Shown here piece by piece: positions 26,233 through 40,702 of a DNA stretch of 64,000 bases. The stretch lies in contig CBDHEI010000002.1 in assembly GCA_965262055.1 (NCBI GenBank), positions 2,728,001 through 2,792,000 on the forward strand, given 5' to 3'. The position numbers and the translations under genes are program-made. Source of the DNA: G958296245 sp965262055. Its GTDB lineage: Bacteria > Chloroflexota > Dehalococcoidia > Lucifugimonadales > G958296245. Below the pieces are notes generated by a model. It was not told the origin of the DNA, searched no databases, and saw nothing but the letters and a program-made list of their open reading frames with translations. Position 1 is the stretch's first letter; each line of letters opens with the position of its first letter.

Positions 26233-27407
26233 TAAGCAGGACGGAACTAAACGAGAGAATCAGCGAGTGGGGCATTCGCGAGGATGTGATCGAGAAGGAT
26301 TACGTCATCGGGTGGGTGCTCTGGGGCATTGGGTCGGCCCCCAGCCTATCGACCTCGTGGGTCTTCAAGGGCGGCACGTGCCTGAAGAAGTGCTACGTTG
26401 AGACCTACCGCTTCTCGGAAGACCTGGACTTCACGGTCTTACCCGGAGGCCCGTGCGATCCGGGCCAAGTGATTCCTCTGTTGAAGGAGGTGTTGGAGCG
26501 GGTCTACGAGGAGTCCGGAATTGACTTTCAGGGTAGGGAGCCTGCTCTGCGTACTCGTCCGGATGGCCGGTCCGCCGAGGGGCGCATCTACTATCGCGGT
26601 CCACGGAACGCGCCCGGCGTCGCAAGCCTCCGCGTTGACCTCACCACGGCGGAACGGGTGATCCGTCCCACAGTCCTGCGGCCCATAGCACACCCGTATC
26701 CGGATGTGCTGCCGGAGTCTGCGAAGGTCCGCTGCTACAGCTTTGAAGAGGCTTACGCCGAGAAGCTGCGGGCTATGGGAGAGAGGGCCCGCCCTCGCGA
26801 TCTCTACGACATCATCACACTATTCAGAAGGAGGGCCATCCTTCCAGAGTCGGCCCTCATCCGAGCTGTGTACCGGGAGAAGTGCGAGTCCAAGGGCGTG
26901 CAGGTCTTCACCAGCGAGGCGATCCAGGCATTGACATTGCGGAGAGAGTTGGAGGAGGAATGGGGCAACATGCTGGCTCATCAGCTTCCGGCGTTGCCGC
27001 TCATCTCCGCCTTCCGGGAAGAGTTGCCTCGCCTATACGCATGGTTGGAGGGAGTGGTCCCGATAGAAGAGTTGACTTCAATCCCCGCCCAGGAGGAGTT
27101 GGACGAGGAATGGAACCCTCCCGCAACCGTAACGGTCTGGGGCCAAAGAGCGCCGATAGAGGAGGTGCGCTTCGCCGCCGCCAACCATCTCTGTGTCGAG
27201 ATCGGCTACCAGGATCGAACCCACTTGATTGAGCCCTACAGCCTGAGGATGAGCCGCTCCGGTCACCTCACTCTGTACGCCGCGGAGTCCGACAATGGCG
27301 AGGTGCATTCCTACAGAGTCGACCAGATTCAGAGCATCGCGGTGAGCACGGTGTCGTTTATTCCAAGGTTCGTCGTGGAGACCGCAGGCATAGGAGGGCT
27401 CTCGTAG
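26229..27407 (+). CDS. abiEii: AbiEii-type nucleotidyltransferase toxin fused to a WYL domain
   Basis: A 392-residue protein. Residues about 1-220 are an AbiEii/AbiGii nucleotidyltransferase: 'DYVIGWVLWGI', 'WVFKGGTCLKKCY' and the catalytic 'RFSEDLDFTV' motif, with 'EEAYAEKLRAMGERARPRDL' and 'YDI' further on. Residues about 315-390 ('LCVEIGYQDRTHLIEPYSLR', 'GHLTLYAAESDNGEVHSYRV') match a WYL domain, a ligand sensor common in phage-defence regulators. The likely TTG start overlaps the abiEi stop. Related toxins transfer nucleotides to tRNA or other targets; the WYL part may sense nucleic acid and control activity. Confidence 0.75.
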   Translation: MISRTELNERISEWGIREDVIEKDYVIGWVLWGIGSAPSLSTSWVFKGGTCLKKCYVETYRFSEDLDFTVLPGGPCDPGQVIPLLKEVLERVYEESGIDFQGREPALRTRPDGRSAEGRIYYRGPRNAPGVASLRVDLTTAERVIRPTVLRPIAHPYPDVLPESAKVRCYSFEEAYAEKLRAMGERARPRDLYDIITLFRRRAILPESALIRAVYREKCESKGVQVFTSEAIQALTLRRELEEEWGNMLAHQLPALPLISAFREELPRLYAWLEGVVPIEELTSIPAQEELDEEWNPPATVTVWGQRAPIEEVRFAAANHLCVEIGYQDRTHLIEPYSLRMSRSGHLTLYAAESDNGEVHSYRVDQIQSIAVSTVSFIPRFVVETAGIGGLS

Positions 27408-30228
27408 TGCTGCCCGCAAGCAAGTACGTCCCCGGAGCGCTGGTCCATGCCCGCAGCAGAGATTGGGTGGTCCTGCCAGCCGAGGAGCCGGACGTAGTGC
27501 GACTCAGGCCAGTTGACGGCTCCGACGCTGACGCTGTGGGGATATATCTCCCACTGGAGCCGGAAGCTCTCAAGCCGTCGGAATACCAACGGCCCGACTC
27601 TGAATCGGCCGGAGACTTCAACGGCGCGCTGCTGCTTCGAGACGCCGTACGCCTCGGTTTGAGAAGCGGCGCTGGGCCGTTCCGTTCCATGGGGAGGCTG
27701 TCGGTAGCGCCCCGCCCCTACCAATTTGTTCCGCTCATCATGGCGCTCCGGCTCGATCCGGTGCGTTTGCTCATCGCGGACGACGTGGGCGTGGGCAAGA
27801 CCATAGAGGCGGCCATGATCGCCCGCGAGTTATTGGACCGTGGCGTCGTGCGCCGCATCTGCGTTCTCTGCGCCCCGCACCTGTGCGAGCAATGGGAAGA
27901 AGAGCTGCGAGCCAAGTTCAACATCGAGACAGCCGTGGTCCAGTCTTCGAGGATCGGCCGGCTGGAGCGTGGACTTCCGCGGGGCGATGTCTCTCTGTAC
28001 CGGCACTACCGCCACCTGGTCGTCAGCATAGATTTCGTCAAGTCGGACCGGAACCGGCAACGCTTCCTGGACAACGCCCCGGACTTTGTAATCGTCGATG
28101 AGGCGCACACCGCCGCACGTCCGCGCGGCGACCGCAGTGGCGCGCAGCATCAACGGTTCGCTCTTCTCCGGGACATTGCGAAGGACCCGAAGCGGCACCT
28201 GGTTCTGGCGACTGCAACCCCTCACAGCGGCATTGAGGAGAGCTTCAGGTCGCTGCTCGGACTCTTGGACCCGTCATTCGATGTGCCGGAGGAGTCCGAC
28301 TCGCCCCGTTCGAGGTTGACGCCCCACTTCATCCAGCGGAAGCGGACAGACCTTCAACGCTGGCTCGGCGTCGAGACGCCGTTCCCTGAGCGGGAGTCAG
28401 TCGAGCGCAGCTACCGGATGTCGGCGGACTACCACCGGCTCTACCAGGATATTCTGGCCTACTGTAGAGAGTACGTGTCGAGCGAGGGCATGGCGGAGCA
28501 GCGCCAGCGTGTCCGCTACTGGGCGGCGTTGTCCATCCTACGCTGCGTTCTCTCCAGCCCAATGGCCGCCAGGGCAGTGCTGGAGAACCGCAAGCCGTCG
28601 TTTGGTGGACGGCAGAACGGAGTCGTGCCCGACGAGATTTTCAGCCAACAGATCGTGGACTCCGCCGACGAGGACCAGGCCACTGACTACGTACTGGCGG
28701 CCCCACTCAGCGATTCCGACTCCGCTCTCGACACGAGCGAAATGCGGAGGCTGAATGCATTTCTGAGGCGGGCTGACGCCCTCGCCGGCCCAGTTGGAGA
28801 CGCGAAGATTCGAGAAGCCGTCGCTGCTGTTTCGGACCTGCTGGATGAGGGTTGCAGTCCCATCGTCTATTGCCGCTTCATCCAGACCGCATACTACGTC
28901 GCAGAGCATATCCAGAGCACCCTTCGACAGCGACATCCGGGGTTGCAGGTCAAGGCGGTGACCGGGAACGAGGGCGACAGCGAACAGCGCAAGGAGATCG
29001 TGCTGTCGCTGGCGAAAGAGCAGGTGAGGGTCCTGGTGGCGACGGACTGCCTGAGCGAGGGCGTCAACCTTCAGGACCATTACGACTCCGTTGTGCATTA
29101 CGATCTTCCCTGGAACCCCAACCGCTTGGAGCAGCGCGAAGGCCGGGTGGACCGCTTCGGCCAGAGCAAGGCCGTTGTCAAGACCGTGCTTCTCTTTGGA
29201 GCCGACAACGAGGTTGACCTCGTTGTGCTCGACGTCCTGCTGCGCAAGGCGAAGACCATACGGCAACGCCTGGGCATCTCCGTGCCCGTGCCGGTGGAGT
29301 CCGAGCACGTCGTGAGCGCCCTCGTCAACAGCGTCCTGCTGCGAGGGCGAGGCCGGGGACAGCAGTCCAGACTTGCCCTGGAGGATGAGTCTGTGAGCCG
29401 TCTCCACGAGGCTTGGGATCAGATAGCGAACAAGGAAGACCGCTCGCGGGCGTACTTTGCCCAGCGCGGCATCGAGCCGGACGAGGTGGCCCGGGAGTTG
29501 ACGGAGATGGAGCCCGTCCTGGGGAGCGCCGGGGACGTACGGCGATTCCTCGCCAACGCAATCCAGCGTTTCAATGGTGAGCTTCGCGCTACCAAGACCG
29601 ACGGCGTTTTCCAGCTTCTGCCCGGAGACCTCCGGGACCGCATTGCGGCCCGCGACCCCCGCTCGGCGTTCCCCATGCCGGTTGCCTTCGAGGGTGTCCC
29701 GCCGCCCGGCGTGACCCTGCTGGGACGCAACCACCCGGTCGTAGCCGCCGCCGCAGAGGTGGTCCTTTCCCAGGCGTTGGAGGGAAGCGACTCTCGCTTT
29801 GCCAGGTCCGGCGCGATCTTCACCAGGGCAGTTGAACGCCGCACGGCCATTCTCATTCTACGTCTTCGCTACCTGATCGAAGCTGAGAGCCAGCAGTTCG
29901 CCGAAGAAGTCGTGGCCGCCGCGTTTCGGGGAGACGGGGACGGACTTCGCTGGTTGTCCCCGCTGCAAGATGAGGCCCTCCGGCTGCTACGGGACGCCGA
30001 GGTCGCGGCGAATATGCCCCAAATTGAACGCCAGGAGCACGTCCAGTGGGCGTTGGGAATGCTGGAGGGCGATTGGGCCGACGGCATCGTCGCCGAACGC
30101 GTCTCTGCCCTGGAATCTGCCCATGTGCGGCTCAGAAGGGCCGTCAAGGGCTCAAAGGCAGCGGTGACGCCGCATCTACCCCCCGACGTCATCGGCTGCT
30201 ACGTGCTGGTCCCGGCAGGGGTTGAAGC

Positions 30229-30232
<4 letters not shown>
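27407..30232 (+). CDS. drmD: SNF2-like helicase, DrmD-like (DISARM class 1 type)
   Basis: The 941-residue SF2 ATPase has Walker A 'ADDVGVGKTIEAAMIAREL' at about residue 124, the DEAH box 'VIVDEAHTAARP' at about 229, 'VLATATPHSG', and motif V/VI 'TDCLSEGVNLQDHYDSVV' and 'NRLEQREGRVDRFGQ' at about 575. This helicase type is the DrmD component of class 1 DISARM and also occurs with other methylase-based defence sets. GTG at 27407 follows AGGAGGG and overlaps the previous stop by one base; the next gene overlaps by four. No frameshift is seen. Confidence 0.8.
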
Positions 30233-34497
<4,265 letters not shown>

Positions 34498-34510
34498 ATA
34501 AGAGACGGCC

Positions 34511-37500
34511 ATGACGCTAGACGTATTTAGGCTTAGAGAATCGGTGGTCTCCGAGTACCGGGACTACGTTCAGAGCTTCGTCCAGGTATTGGACCCGCGA
34601 ATCGACGGCTACGTCAAAGGCAAGCTGGCCGAAGGCGCACTGTGGCCCGATGCGGTCCTCCAACTAAACCCGGCCTTCGAGATGGATAAGACCCTGGGTG
34701 AACTGTCCGCCGCTGGCCTTCTCATGCCGGAGACGGCCCGCTTCTTCGGCGAAAACCTCAGGCTCTATGCTCACCAGCGCGAGGCAATCGACCTTGGCCT
34801 CCAGAGTGAACCATACGTGGTCACTACGGGGACGGGTTCCGGCAAGAGCCTGACCTACCTTGTTCCCATCTACGACGCAATCATCCGCAACGCTCCTGAA
34901 CGGCACTCGGTCCGGGCGCTGCTGATCTATCCGATGAACGCCCTCATCAACAGTCAACTCGAAGCGTTGCAGGAGTTCCAGGACCGGAACTTCCCGGACT
35001 CCCCCGTGCGCTTTGGCCGCTACACCGGCCAGGATCGTGAGGAGGCCCGCGACCGGATTCTCAATGACCCGCCCCACATCCTGCTGACCAACTACGTGAT
35101 GGCCGAGTACATCCTGGTCCGCCCCAGCGAGCGCCCCCTTTTGGCTACAGCCACGCGCGACCTGCGAACGCTGGTCATGGACGAACTGCACTTCTACCGG
35201 GGGCGCCAGGGAGCGGACGTTGCCATGCTGACCAGGCGTTTGCAGGAACGCGCCGGGAAGGACCTCCAGGCGGTCGCCACCAGCGCCACCATTGCCGCTG
35301 GCGGTTCCCGGGAGGACCGCAAACAAGCCGTTGCGGACTTGGCGTCGGGGTTCTTCGGGCTGGACATACCCGCCGCCAACGTCGTGGATGAGACACTGCG
35401 GCGCGTGGCCGAGGCGCCCCGGCCCCAGGGAACCGAAGAGCCGCGCGCGGCTGTCGAGGCAAACTCGCCTGATCCTGAACCGGATGCGGTGAAGCGTCAC
35501 CCGCTCACGGCATGGGTGGAAGAGGCGTTTGGCATCTCCACAGAGGACGGACGGCTCATCCGCCACGCGCCTGAAACGTTCGATGCAGTGGCGCGCCGAC
35601 TGAGCGATGAGAGCGGCCTGTCGTTGGAACGGTGTGCGGACCGGCTTCGCGGCCTCCTGGAAGCTGGGAACCAGGCTAAGTCGGATGACGGCCAGCCGGT
35701 GCTGGCCTTCCGACTCCACCAATGGCTCTCGTCTGGCAGCAGCGTCTATGCGACCTTGGAGGACACGGGAGTCCGCGAACTCCGAATGGAGGGCCAGTAC
35801 AAGGCCGACGAGGAGAGGGTGCTGTTCCCACTGGCCTTCTGCCGGGAATGCGGGCAAGAGTACTATCTCGTCTCGCGCGTTGAAGAAAAGGGTGCTGAAC
35901 AGATGCTGCCGCGCTCGCCGATGGTCGGCGCGCCGGAAGAGGACATTGAGGGTGAAGGAGGCTTCTTTGCTCTGGAAGATGGGGGACTCTGGGAGGGCGA
36001 TTGCGACGAACTGCCTGAGCTGTGGTTCAATGAGCGTCGTTCCGGAAGGGTCATTAAGCCCAACTATGCCCGGTTTCGCCCGGTCAAGTACCGGGCTGCA
36101 ACCGACGGCTCACTCGGCGAGGCGGACGGTTCCGGCGTGTTGGGCTGGTTCCAGCCCCGGCCGTTTCTCATCTGCCTGCGTTGCCGCGCCGTATACGAGA
36201 CTCGACAGGGCGACTACCGCAAGCTCTCCTCGTTGAGCCAGACGGGGAGATCGACGGCGACGACGATAGCCGTGAACGCAGCAGTCGCGGGCATGGCTGA
36301 TCAGAGCTTGCCTACCGAGGAAACGAAGTCCCTCAGCTTCACCGACAACCGGCAGGACGCCTCCCTGCAAGCCGGGCACCTGAATGACTTCGTGCAAGTC
36401 GCGTTGCTCAGAGCCGGAGTGGTCGAGGCGTTGCGCAGAAACGGCAGACTCGGCTTCGACCAGATGGGGCCGGAAGTGTTCGAGGCGCTTGACCTGCGTC
36501 CCAGCGACTTTCTGCAAGAGCCTGTAGACAGCGGCCCCGGCTTCGAGCAGGGCAAGCGGACCATGATTGACCTATTGGAGTACCGGGTGCTGGAAGACCT
36601 GAGCCGCGGATGGCGGATCACTCAGCCTAACCTCGAACAGACCGGACTGTTGCGGATCGAGTATCATGGCCTCTCTGAACTCGCCGCAGCCGATGCCAGG
36701 TGGCAAGGCTTGCCGGCTATGGGAGACGCAGGCGCGAAGAAGAGACATGAGGTCCTAAAGGCGTTTCTTGATCATCTGAGGATGAACCTAGCCATAGCAG
36801 CGGACCCCCTGACTGAGGCTGCGACCCGCAGATTGGCGGCTCTCGCCAGCGCGTGGCTGAGGGACCCTTGGCGATTGGACGAGAGAGACCGGCTCAGGGG
36901 ACAGGGCCTTGCCCTAATGCCGGGGGTGCAACCGTCCCTAGCCGAAGGAAGACAGCGCGGCATCCTGAGGCTTGGCCCACGGTCCGCCGTTGCCAGGTAC
37001 TTGAGGTCATCCCGCACCTGGGACACCGGGGCCAATCTGTCCGCCGAGGATGCAGAAGACCTCGTGCGGGGAATCGTCGCCGGGTTGAAGGGCCACCTGC
37101 TGTCGGTGGTATCCGACAACAATAGCCAGGACAGGGGAGTTCGGCTAATGGCCGCGGGAATGCGCTGGACGGCAGGAGAAGGGCGTCCGGCGCAGCCCGA
37201 CCCGGTAAGGACAAGGTCCCTCCACCTGAGGCGCGAGATCACCGGCGCCCGCGAAGCCAACGCGTACTTCAGCAGTCTCTACAAGAACCAGGCGCGCCAG
37301 TTGCGTGGGATGTTGGCGGCGGAGCACACAGGCCAGGTAACTGCCGAAACCCGGGTCAAGCGCGAGCAGCAGTTCATAGCCGGAGAGGTGTCAGCCCTAT
37401 TCTGCTCCCCGACGATGGAGCTCGGCGTCGATATTCGCACGCTCGATGCGGTCCACCTTCGCAACGTCCCGCCGACTCCAGCCAACTATGCCCAGCGAAG

Positions 37501-39613
37501 CGGTCGGGCCGGCAGAGGCGGACGCCCGGCTCTCATCGTCGCTTTCGCGGCGCAGGGCAACGCGCATGACCAGTACTATTTCAGCCGACGCAACGACATG
37601 ATCGCCGGAGCGGTCGCTCCGGCCCGCATGGACCTTCGCAACCAAGAACTGGTGAAGGCCCATCTGTACTCCACCTGGCTGGCCGCAACGGGGCTCTCGC
37701 TAGGCAGCGGGATGGCGGACATCCTTGACCTGAACGGCCCTCATTTCCCAATTGCGCCGGAACGCGCCGCGCACGTGGATGGGCCAAATCGGGAGAGCAA
37801 CTTCCGTCAGGCGCTGGACCGCGCCCGGCAGATCATCAAGAGGACGCAGGACATTCGCAACGCCACATGGTTCTCAGATCACTGGATAGAGGAGACGATT
37901 CGTTCCGCGCCCGAAGCTTTCGACAGGGCCTTCGACCGCTGGCGTGAACTCTACCAGTCTACATGCGCCCTCCGTGACGCGGCCCGGCGAGTTGTGGACG
38001 ATCCCCACGCCACCAGAAAGGACCGTGGGGAGGCGGAGCGTCGAGAGACGGAGGCCCGTCGAGAGATTTCCTTGCTGCTCAATCGGACCAACCGCCAAGA
38101 GGAGTCTGACTTCTATCCGTATCGCTACTTGGCTGGTGAGGGATTCCTGCCGGGGTACAACTTCCCAAGGCTGCCGGTGCGGGCGTCGGTGACGGTGGGC
38201 AACAACGCTCAGATGATTGACCGCCCCAGATTCCTGGGCCTCACCGAGTTTGGCCCTGGGAACCAAGTGTACCACGAGGGTCGGAAACACAGGGTTTACG
38301 CCACGGTACTGCCTCCGGCTGGCATTGAGGGAAGACTTACGAGAGCTCGACTGTGCAATGTGTGTGGGTACGCCCATGCCGGGTCTAGCACAGACGTGGA
38401 GCTCTGCGAGCATTGCGGGACGCGTCTGGACGCCGCAACGTCGGACTTCCCCCAACGACTGCTGGACCAACCCATGGTGAGGGCGCGCCCCTCGGAACGC
38501 ATTTCGTCTGAGGAGGAGGAGCGGGTTCGAAGTGGCTATCGTGTGACGACTCACTTCAACCTCGCAGAGGGGCGCAGTCAGCGAGCGGTCGTACATTCCG
38601 CAGATGGAGAGAACATCCTAGACGCCCTCTATGCTCCAAGCGCTCGCCTCTGGCGCATCAATCACGGTTGGAAGCGGAGCGATCACATCGGCTTCACTAT
38701 CGATCCTCAAACAGGGCAATGGGGAGGCCGCAGAGACGGCGATGACTTCGAAGATGACCCGGCCATCTCGGGTCCGCTCACAGGAGTGAAACCCTACGTT
38801 CAGGACTTTCGGAACATCCTCTTGCTAAAGCCCCATCAGGACGACTCATCAGACGACTTCCAGACGACCCTGCTCCATGCCATCAAACGATCGGTCCAGT
38901 TTGTCTATCAGGTGGAAGATCAGGAGATTGAGGCGGAACTCATTGGACAGGGCGAACATCGCTGCCTGCTGTTCTGGGAGGCTGCGGAAGGGGGCATCGG
39001 GGTCTGGGAGCGTTTGGTCAATGAGCCGGGAGCTTTCGCTGCGGTGGCGCGCCTAGCCCTGGAACTCTGCCATTTCGAGGACTCGGTTGACGGGACAAAT
39101 AGTGGCGAGACAAGGGTAGAGGCGTGCGCAGTCGCCTGCTACGAATGTCTCCTGACCTACTCGAACCAGTTGGACCACCGGCGTATCGACCGGCGTCTTA
39201 TCCGGGACTATCTCCGTCTGCTCGCATCAGCGACGACTATCCCTGAGCGAGAACGAAGCCCAGACGAACAGTACCAATGGCTGGCGCGGCTCGTCGACCC
39301 GAACTCGTCGCTGGAAAGGGAGTTCCTCCGTTTCCTCCGCGACAACCGTCTGCGGCTGCCCGACAACGCCCAGAATCGCCCGGCTCCCGAAGTGCACGTC
39401 CAGTCCGACTTCTACTATGCCCGTGAGAACCGTCCCGGTGTCTGCGTTTTCGTTGACGGACCTCATCACGACGGGCCTGAGCAGCAATACACAGACACTC
39501 AGGTTCGCACCCAGTTGCAGGATTACGGCTTTCGAGTCATTGCAATCAGACACGACCGCTCCTTTATGGAGCAGGTGCAAGACCATCCGGATGTGTTTGT
39601 TTCGGAAATGTAA
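34511..39613 (+). CDS. DrmA/DrmB-like fusion: DExH helicase with DUF1998 and a nuclease-like C-terminus
   Basis: A 1700-residue protein. Domains in order: SF2 helicase with Walker A 'TGTGSGKS' (about 106-113), DELH box 'LVMDELHFYRG' (about 222), motif VI 'QRSGRAGRGGRP' (about 994); a zinc ribbon 'CNVCGYAH...CEHCG' (about 1282-1310); DUF1998-type region with 'LFWEAAEGGIGVWERL' and 'ACYECLLTYSNQLDH' (about 1500-1550); and a C-terminal segment 'VCVFVDGPHHD...R.QL.DYGFRVI' (about 1640-1690) like DUF559/Vsr-type nucleases. In DISARM the helicase (DrmA) and DUF1998 protein (DrmB) are separate; here they are one chain. The gene starts 13 bases after the methyltransferase stop and ends the operon. 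Confidence 0.75.
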   Translation: MTLDVFRLRESVVSEYRDYVQSFVQVLDPRIDGYVKGKLAEGALWPDAVLQLNPAFEMDKTLGELSAAGLLMPETARFFGENLRLYAHQREAIDLGLQSEPYVVTTGTGSGKSLTYLVPIYDAIIRNAPERHSVRALLIYPMNALINSQLEALQEFQDRNFPDSPVRFGRYTGQDREEARDRILNDPPHILLTNYVMAEYILVRPSERPLLATATRDLRTLVMDELHFYRGRQGADVAMLTRRLQERAGKDLQAVATSATIAAGGSREDRKQAVADLASGFFGLDIPAANVVDETLRRVAEAPRPQGTEEPRAAVEANSPDPEPDAVKRHPLTAWVEEAFGISTEDGRLIRHAPETFDAVARRLSDESGLSLERCADRLRGLLEAGNQAKSDDGQPVLAFRLHQWLSSGSSVYATLEDTGVRELRMEGQYKADEERVLFPLAFCRECGQEYYLVSRVEEKGAEQMLPRSPMVGAPEEDIEGEGGFFALEDGGLWEGDCDELPELWFNERRSGRVIKPNYARFRPVKYRAATDGSLGEADGSGVLGWFQPRPFLICLRCRAVYETRQGDYRKLSSLSQTGRSTATTIAVNAAVAGMADQSLPTEETKSLSFTDNRQDASLQAGHLNDFVQVALLRAGVVEALRRNGRLGFDQMGPEVFEALDLRPSDFLQEPVDSGPGFEQGKRTMIDLLEYRVLEDLSRGWRITQPNLEQTGLLRIEYHGLSELAAADARWQGLPAMGDAGAKKRHEVLKAFLDHLRMNLAIAADPLTEAATRRLAALASAWLRDPWRLDERDRLRGQGLALMPGVQPSLAEGRQRGILRLGPRSAVARYLRSSRTWDTGANLSAEDAEDLVRGIVAGLKGHLLSVVSDNNSQDRGVRLMAAGMRWTAGEGRPAQPDPVRTRSLHLRREITGAREANAYFSSLYKNQARQLRGMLAAEHTGQVTAETRVKREQQFIAGEVSALFCSPTMELGVDIRTLDAVHLRNVPPTPANYAQRSGRAGRGGRPALIVAFAAQGNAHDQYYFSRRNDMIAGAVAPARMDLRNQELVKAHLYSTWLAATGLSLGSGMADILDLNGPHFPIAPERAAHVDGPNRESNFRQALDRARQIIKRTQDIRNATWFSDHWIEETIRSAPEAFDRAFDRWRELYQSTCALRDAARRVVDDPHATRKDRGEAERRETEARREISLLLNRTNRQEESDFYPYRYLAGEGFLPGYNFPRLPVRASVTVGNNAQMIDRPRFLGLTEFGPGNQVYHEGRKHRVYATVLPPAGIEGRLTRARLCNVCGYAHAGSSTDVELCEHCGTRLDAATSDFPQRLLDQPMVRARPSERISSEEEERVRSGYRVTTHFNLAEGRSQRAVVHSADGENILDALYAPSARLWRINHGWKRSDHIGFTIDPQTGQWGGRRDGDDFEDDPAISGPLTGVKPYVQDFRNILLLKPHQDDSSDDFQTTLLHAIKRSVQFVYQVEDQEIEAELIGQGEHRCLLFWEAAEGGIGVWERLVNEPGAFAAVARLALELCHFEDSVDGTNSGETRVEACAVACYECLLTYSNQLDHRRIDRRLIRDYLRLLASATTIPERERSPDEQYQWLARLVDPNSSLEREFLRFLRDNRLRLPDNAQNRPAPEVHVQSDFYYARENRPGVCVFVDGPHHDGPEQQYTDTQVRTQLQDYGFRVIAIRHDRSFMEQVQDHPDVFVSEM

Positions 39614-39702
39614 TGAGGTTCTCAGAGGGTTTCTGACTCAGGGCAACTAGAGAGGCCCACATACATGGATGTCCGTGCGGATCACGTTTTGGATAGTGCG
39701 GG

Positions 39703-39728
39703 CCTGAAACGCAAAAGAGGCTGCATAT
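39703..39728. repeat. 26-bp direct repeat, copy 1 (upstream of the small HTH gene)
   Basis: Begins CCTGAAACGCAAAA and ends GCATAT; differs from copy 2 (40011-40036) at three positions. It lies 15 bases before the start of the 39744 gene and may be its operator, or one of a pair of attachment-site-like repeats at the border between the defence island and the conjugative element. Confidence 0.5.
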
Positions 39729-39743
39729 TTAAGGACTAGCCCG

Positions 39744-39989
39744 ATGCCTCGACAGCTAACCCACCACAGCAGAAGAACGTATGATTCTCCTGACGACTTC
39801 CCGCAGCGCCTGGTGTGGTTCAAGCATGCGTCAGGTCTGTCGTGGGCAGAGATCGCCCGCCGCCTCGGGATCGATCCCATCACCATAAGACGCTGGTGGA
39901 AGCGCGGAGTGCGCCCCAATTATAGACATCTGAAGGCCCTTCACGACCTGGCCGACAGCCTGGGACTCGGTCATCTGTTCGCCGACTGA
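39744..39989 (+). CDS. Small HTH DNA-binding protein
   Basis: The 81-residue protein has a clear helix-turn-helix: 'LSWAEIARRLGIDPITIRRW' followed by 'WKRGVRPNYRHLKALHDLAD'. It is similar in layout to the XRE-type protein at 24636, which also has 'GLTW.E.A.RLGV' and 'AWRTGAIP'. It sits just after the defence operon, between two 26-bp direct repeats, and may regulate the island or the element border. No good Shine-Dalgarno sequence is seen. Confidence 0.6.
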   Translation: MPRQLTHHSRRTYDSPDDFPQRLVWFKHASGLSWAEIARRLGIDPITIRRWWKRGVRPNYRHLKALHDLADSLGLGHLFAD

Positions 39990-40010
39990 GACGACCTGGC
40001 AACCACAGAT

Positions 40011-40036
40011 CCTGAAACGCAAAAAAGTCCGCATAT
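40011..40036. repeat. 26-bp direct repeat, copy 2 (downstream of the small HTH gene)
   Basis: CCTGAAACGCAAAAAAG at 40011-40027 followed by TCCGCATAT matches copy 1 at 39703 in 23 of 26 positions. A TATACT overlaps its end (40034-40039). Confidence 0.5.
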
Positions 40037-40046
40037 ACTGACAGGC

Positions 40047-40085
40047 GGGGAAGACCGTCGCTCCTATCTGCGACGGCCTCCCCCG
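40047..40085. terminator. GC-rich stem-loop at the 3' end of the minus-strand array
   Basis: CCGTCG (40055-40060) pairs with CGACGG (40071-40076), inside an outer GGGG/CCCC pairing. It lies about 80 bases downstream of the last minus-strand gene (40168) and could end transcription of the array, although no strong T-run follows. Confidence 0.4.
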
Positions 40086-40167
40086 TGTCTCTGCGGTCAG
40101 CGCACCGCACCGGCCCCTTTTCTTCCGGTTGCGGTTCCTCGGCTTGAACAGCCCAAGGCCCAGGCCC

Positions 40168-40665
40168 CTAGAACAGCCTCAGCGTCTCGGGTTGCTGCTG
40201 GTGTGTCCCTCCTTCGGCGGCCTCGGCCTGCGCCGCAGCCTGCGAACGCCGGGGCTGACGCCTCGCCGGTGGAGCGGGTCTTTCGTGCGCCGGATGTTTG
40301 GGTTCGTCCTCCCACTTGGCCCGCGCCCTTTCGATCACCGCCGTGACCTCCTGCGTCAGCCCGGAGAGGTCAGCGTCATCGAACGACTCGATGTGCGGGT
40401 CGGACGAGGGTTGTTGCACCCCGATGGTGGCCCTGCCGCCCTTGATGGATACGACGACCTTCAGGTCCTCGGACGAGCCGGTCTCGTCTCCAACGGCCTG
40501 CTCCTCGGCGTCATCGGAATCCTGCGGGTCCTGTGCGGTCTCCTCGTCGGCGTCCTGCTCCTCGGCAACTGCGGCTTCCGTGTCGTCCGCCGCTTCGCCG
40601 AAGAGACTCTCGTCCGCGCTCGGGGCATCCGAGCGGGTTGCTTCCGTTCCAACTTCGTCAGGCAT
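40168..40665 (-). CDS. Acidic protein of the PRTRC cassette, probably protein E
   Basis: The 165-residue product has a very acidic, low-complexity N-terminal third, a folded core 'LKVVVSIKGGRATIGVQQPS' followed by 'DPHIESFDDADLSGLTQEV', and a basic Pro/Arg/Gln-rich tail. The core resembles PRTRC system protein E, and the gene order (next to DUF2958, ThiF, A, B, C) supports this. PRTRC cassettes occur on plasmids and conjugative elements with a ParB-like and a ThiF-like protein; their function is unknown. The ATG at 40663-40665 follows AAGGAGAAAACC. Confidence 0.55.
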   Translation of the reverse strand: MPDEVGTEATRSDAPSADESLFGEAADDTEAAVAEEQDADEETAQDPQDSDDAEEQAVGDETGSSEDLKVVVSIKGGRATIGVQQPSSDPHIESFDDADLSGLTQEVTAVIERARAKWEDEPKHPAHERPAPPARRQPRRSQAAAQAEAAEGGTHQQQPETLRLF

Positions 40666-40702
40666 GGTTTTCTCCTTTCCTTGTTTCTTCTCTGACCCTT
40701 GC

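Noticed and set aside
28538..29734. 398-codon open frame on the minus strand opposite the DrmD-like helicase
   Set aside because: Shadow of the GC-rich plus-strand gene; no motif, and the plus-strand protein carries all helicase motifs.
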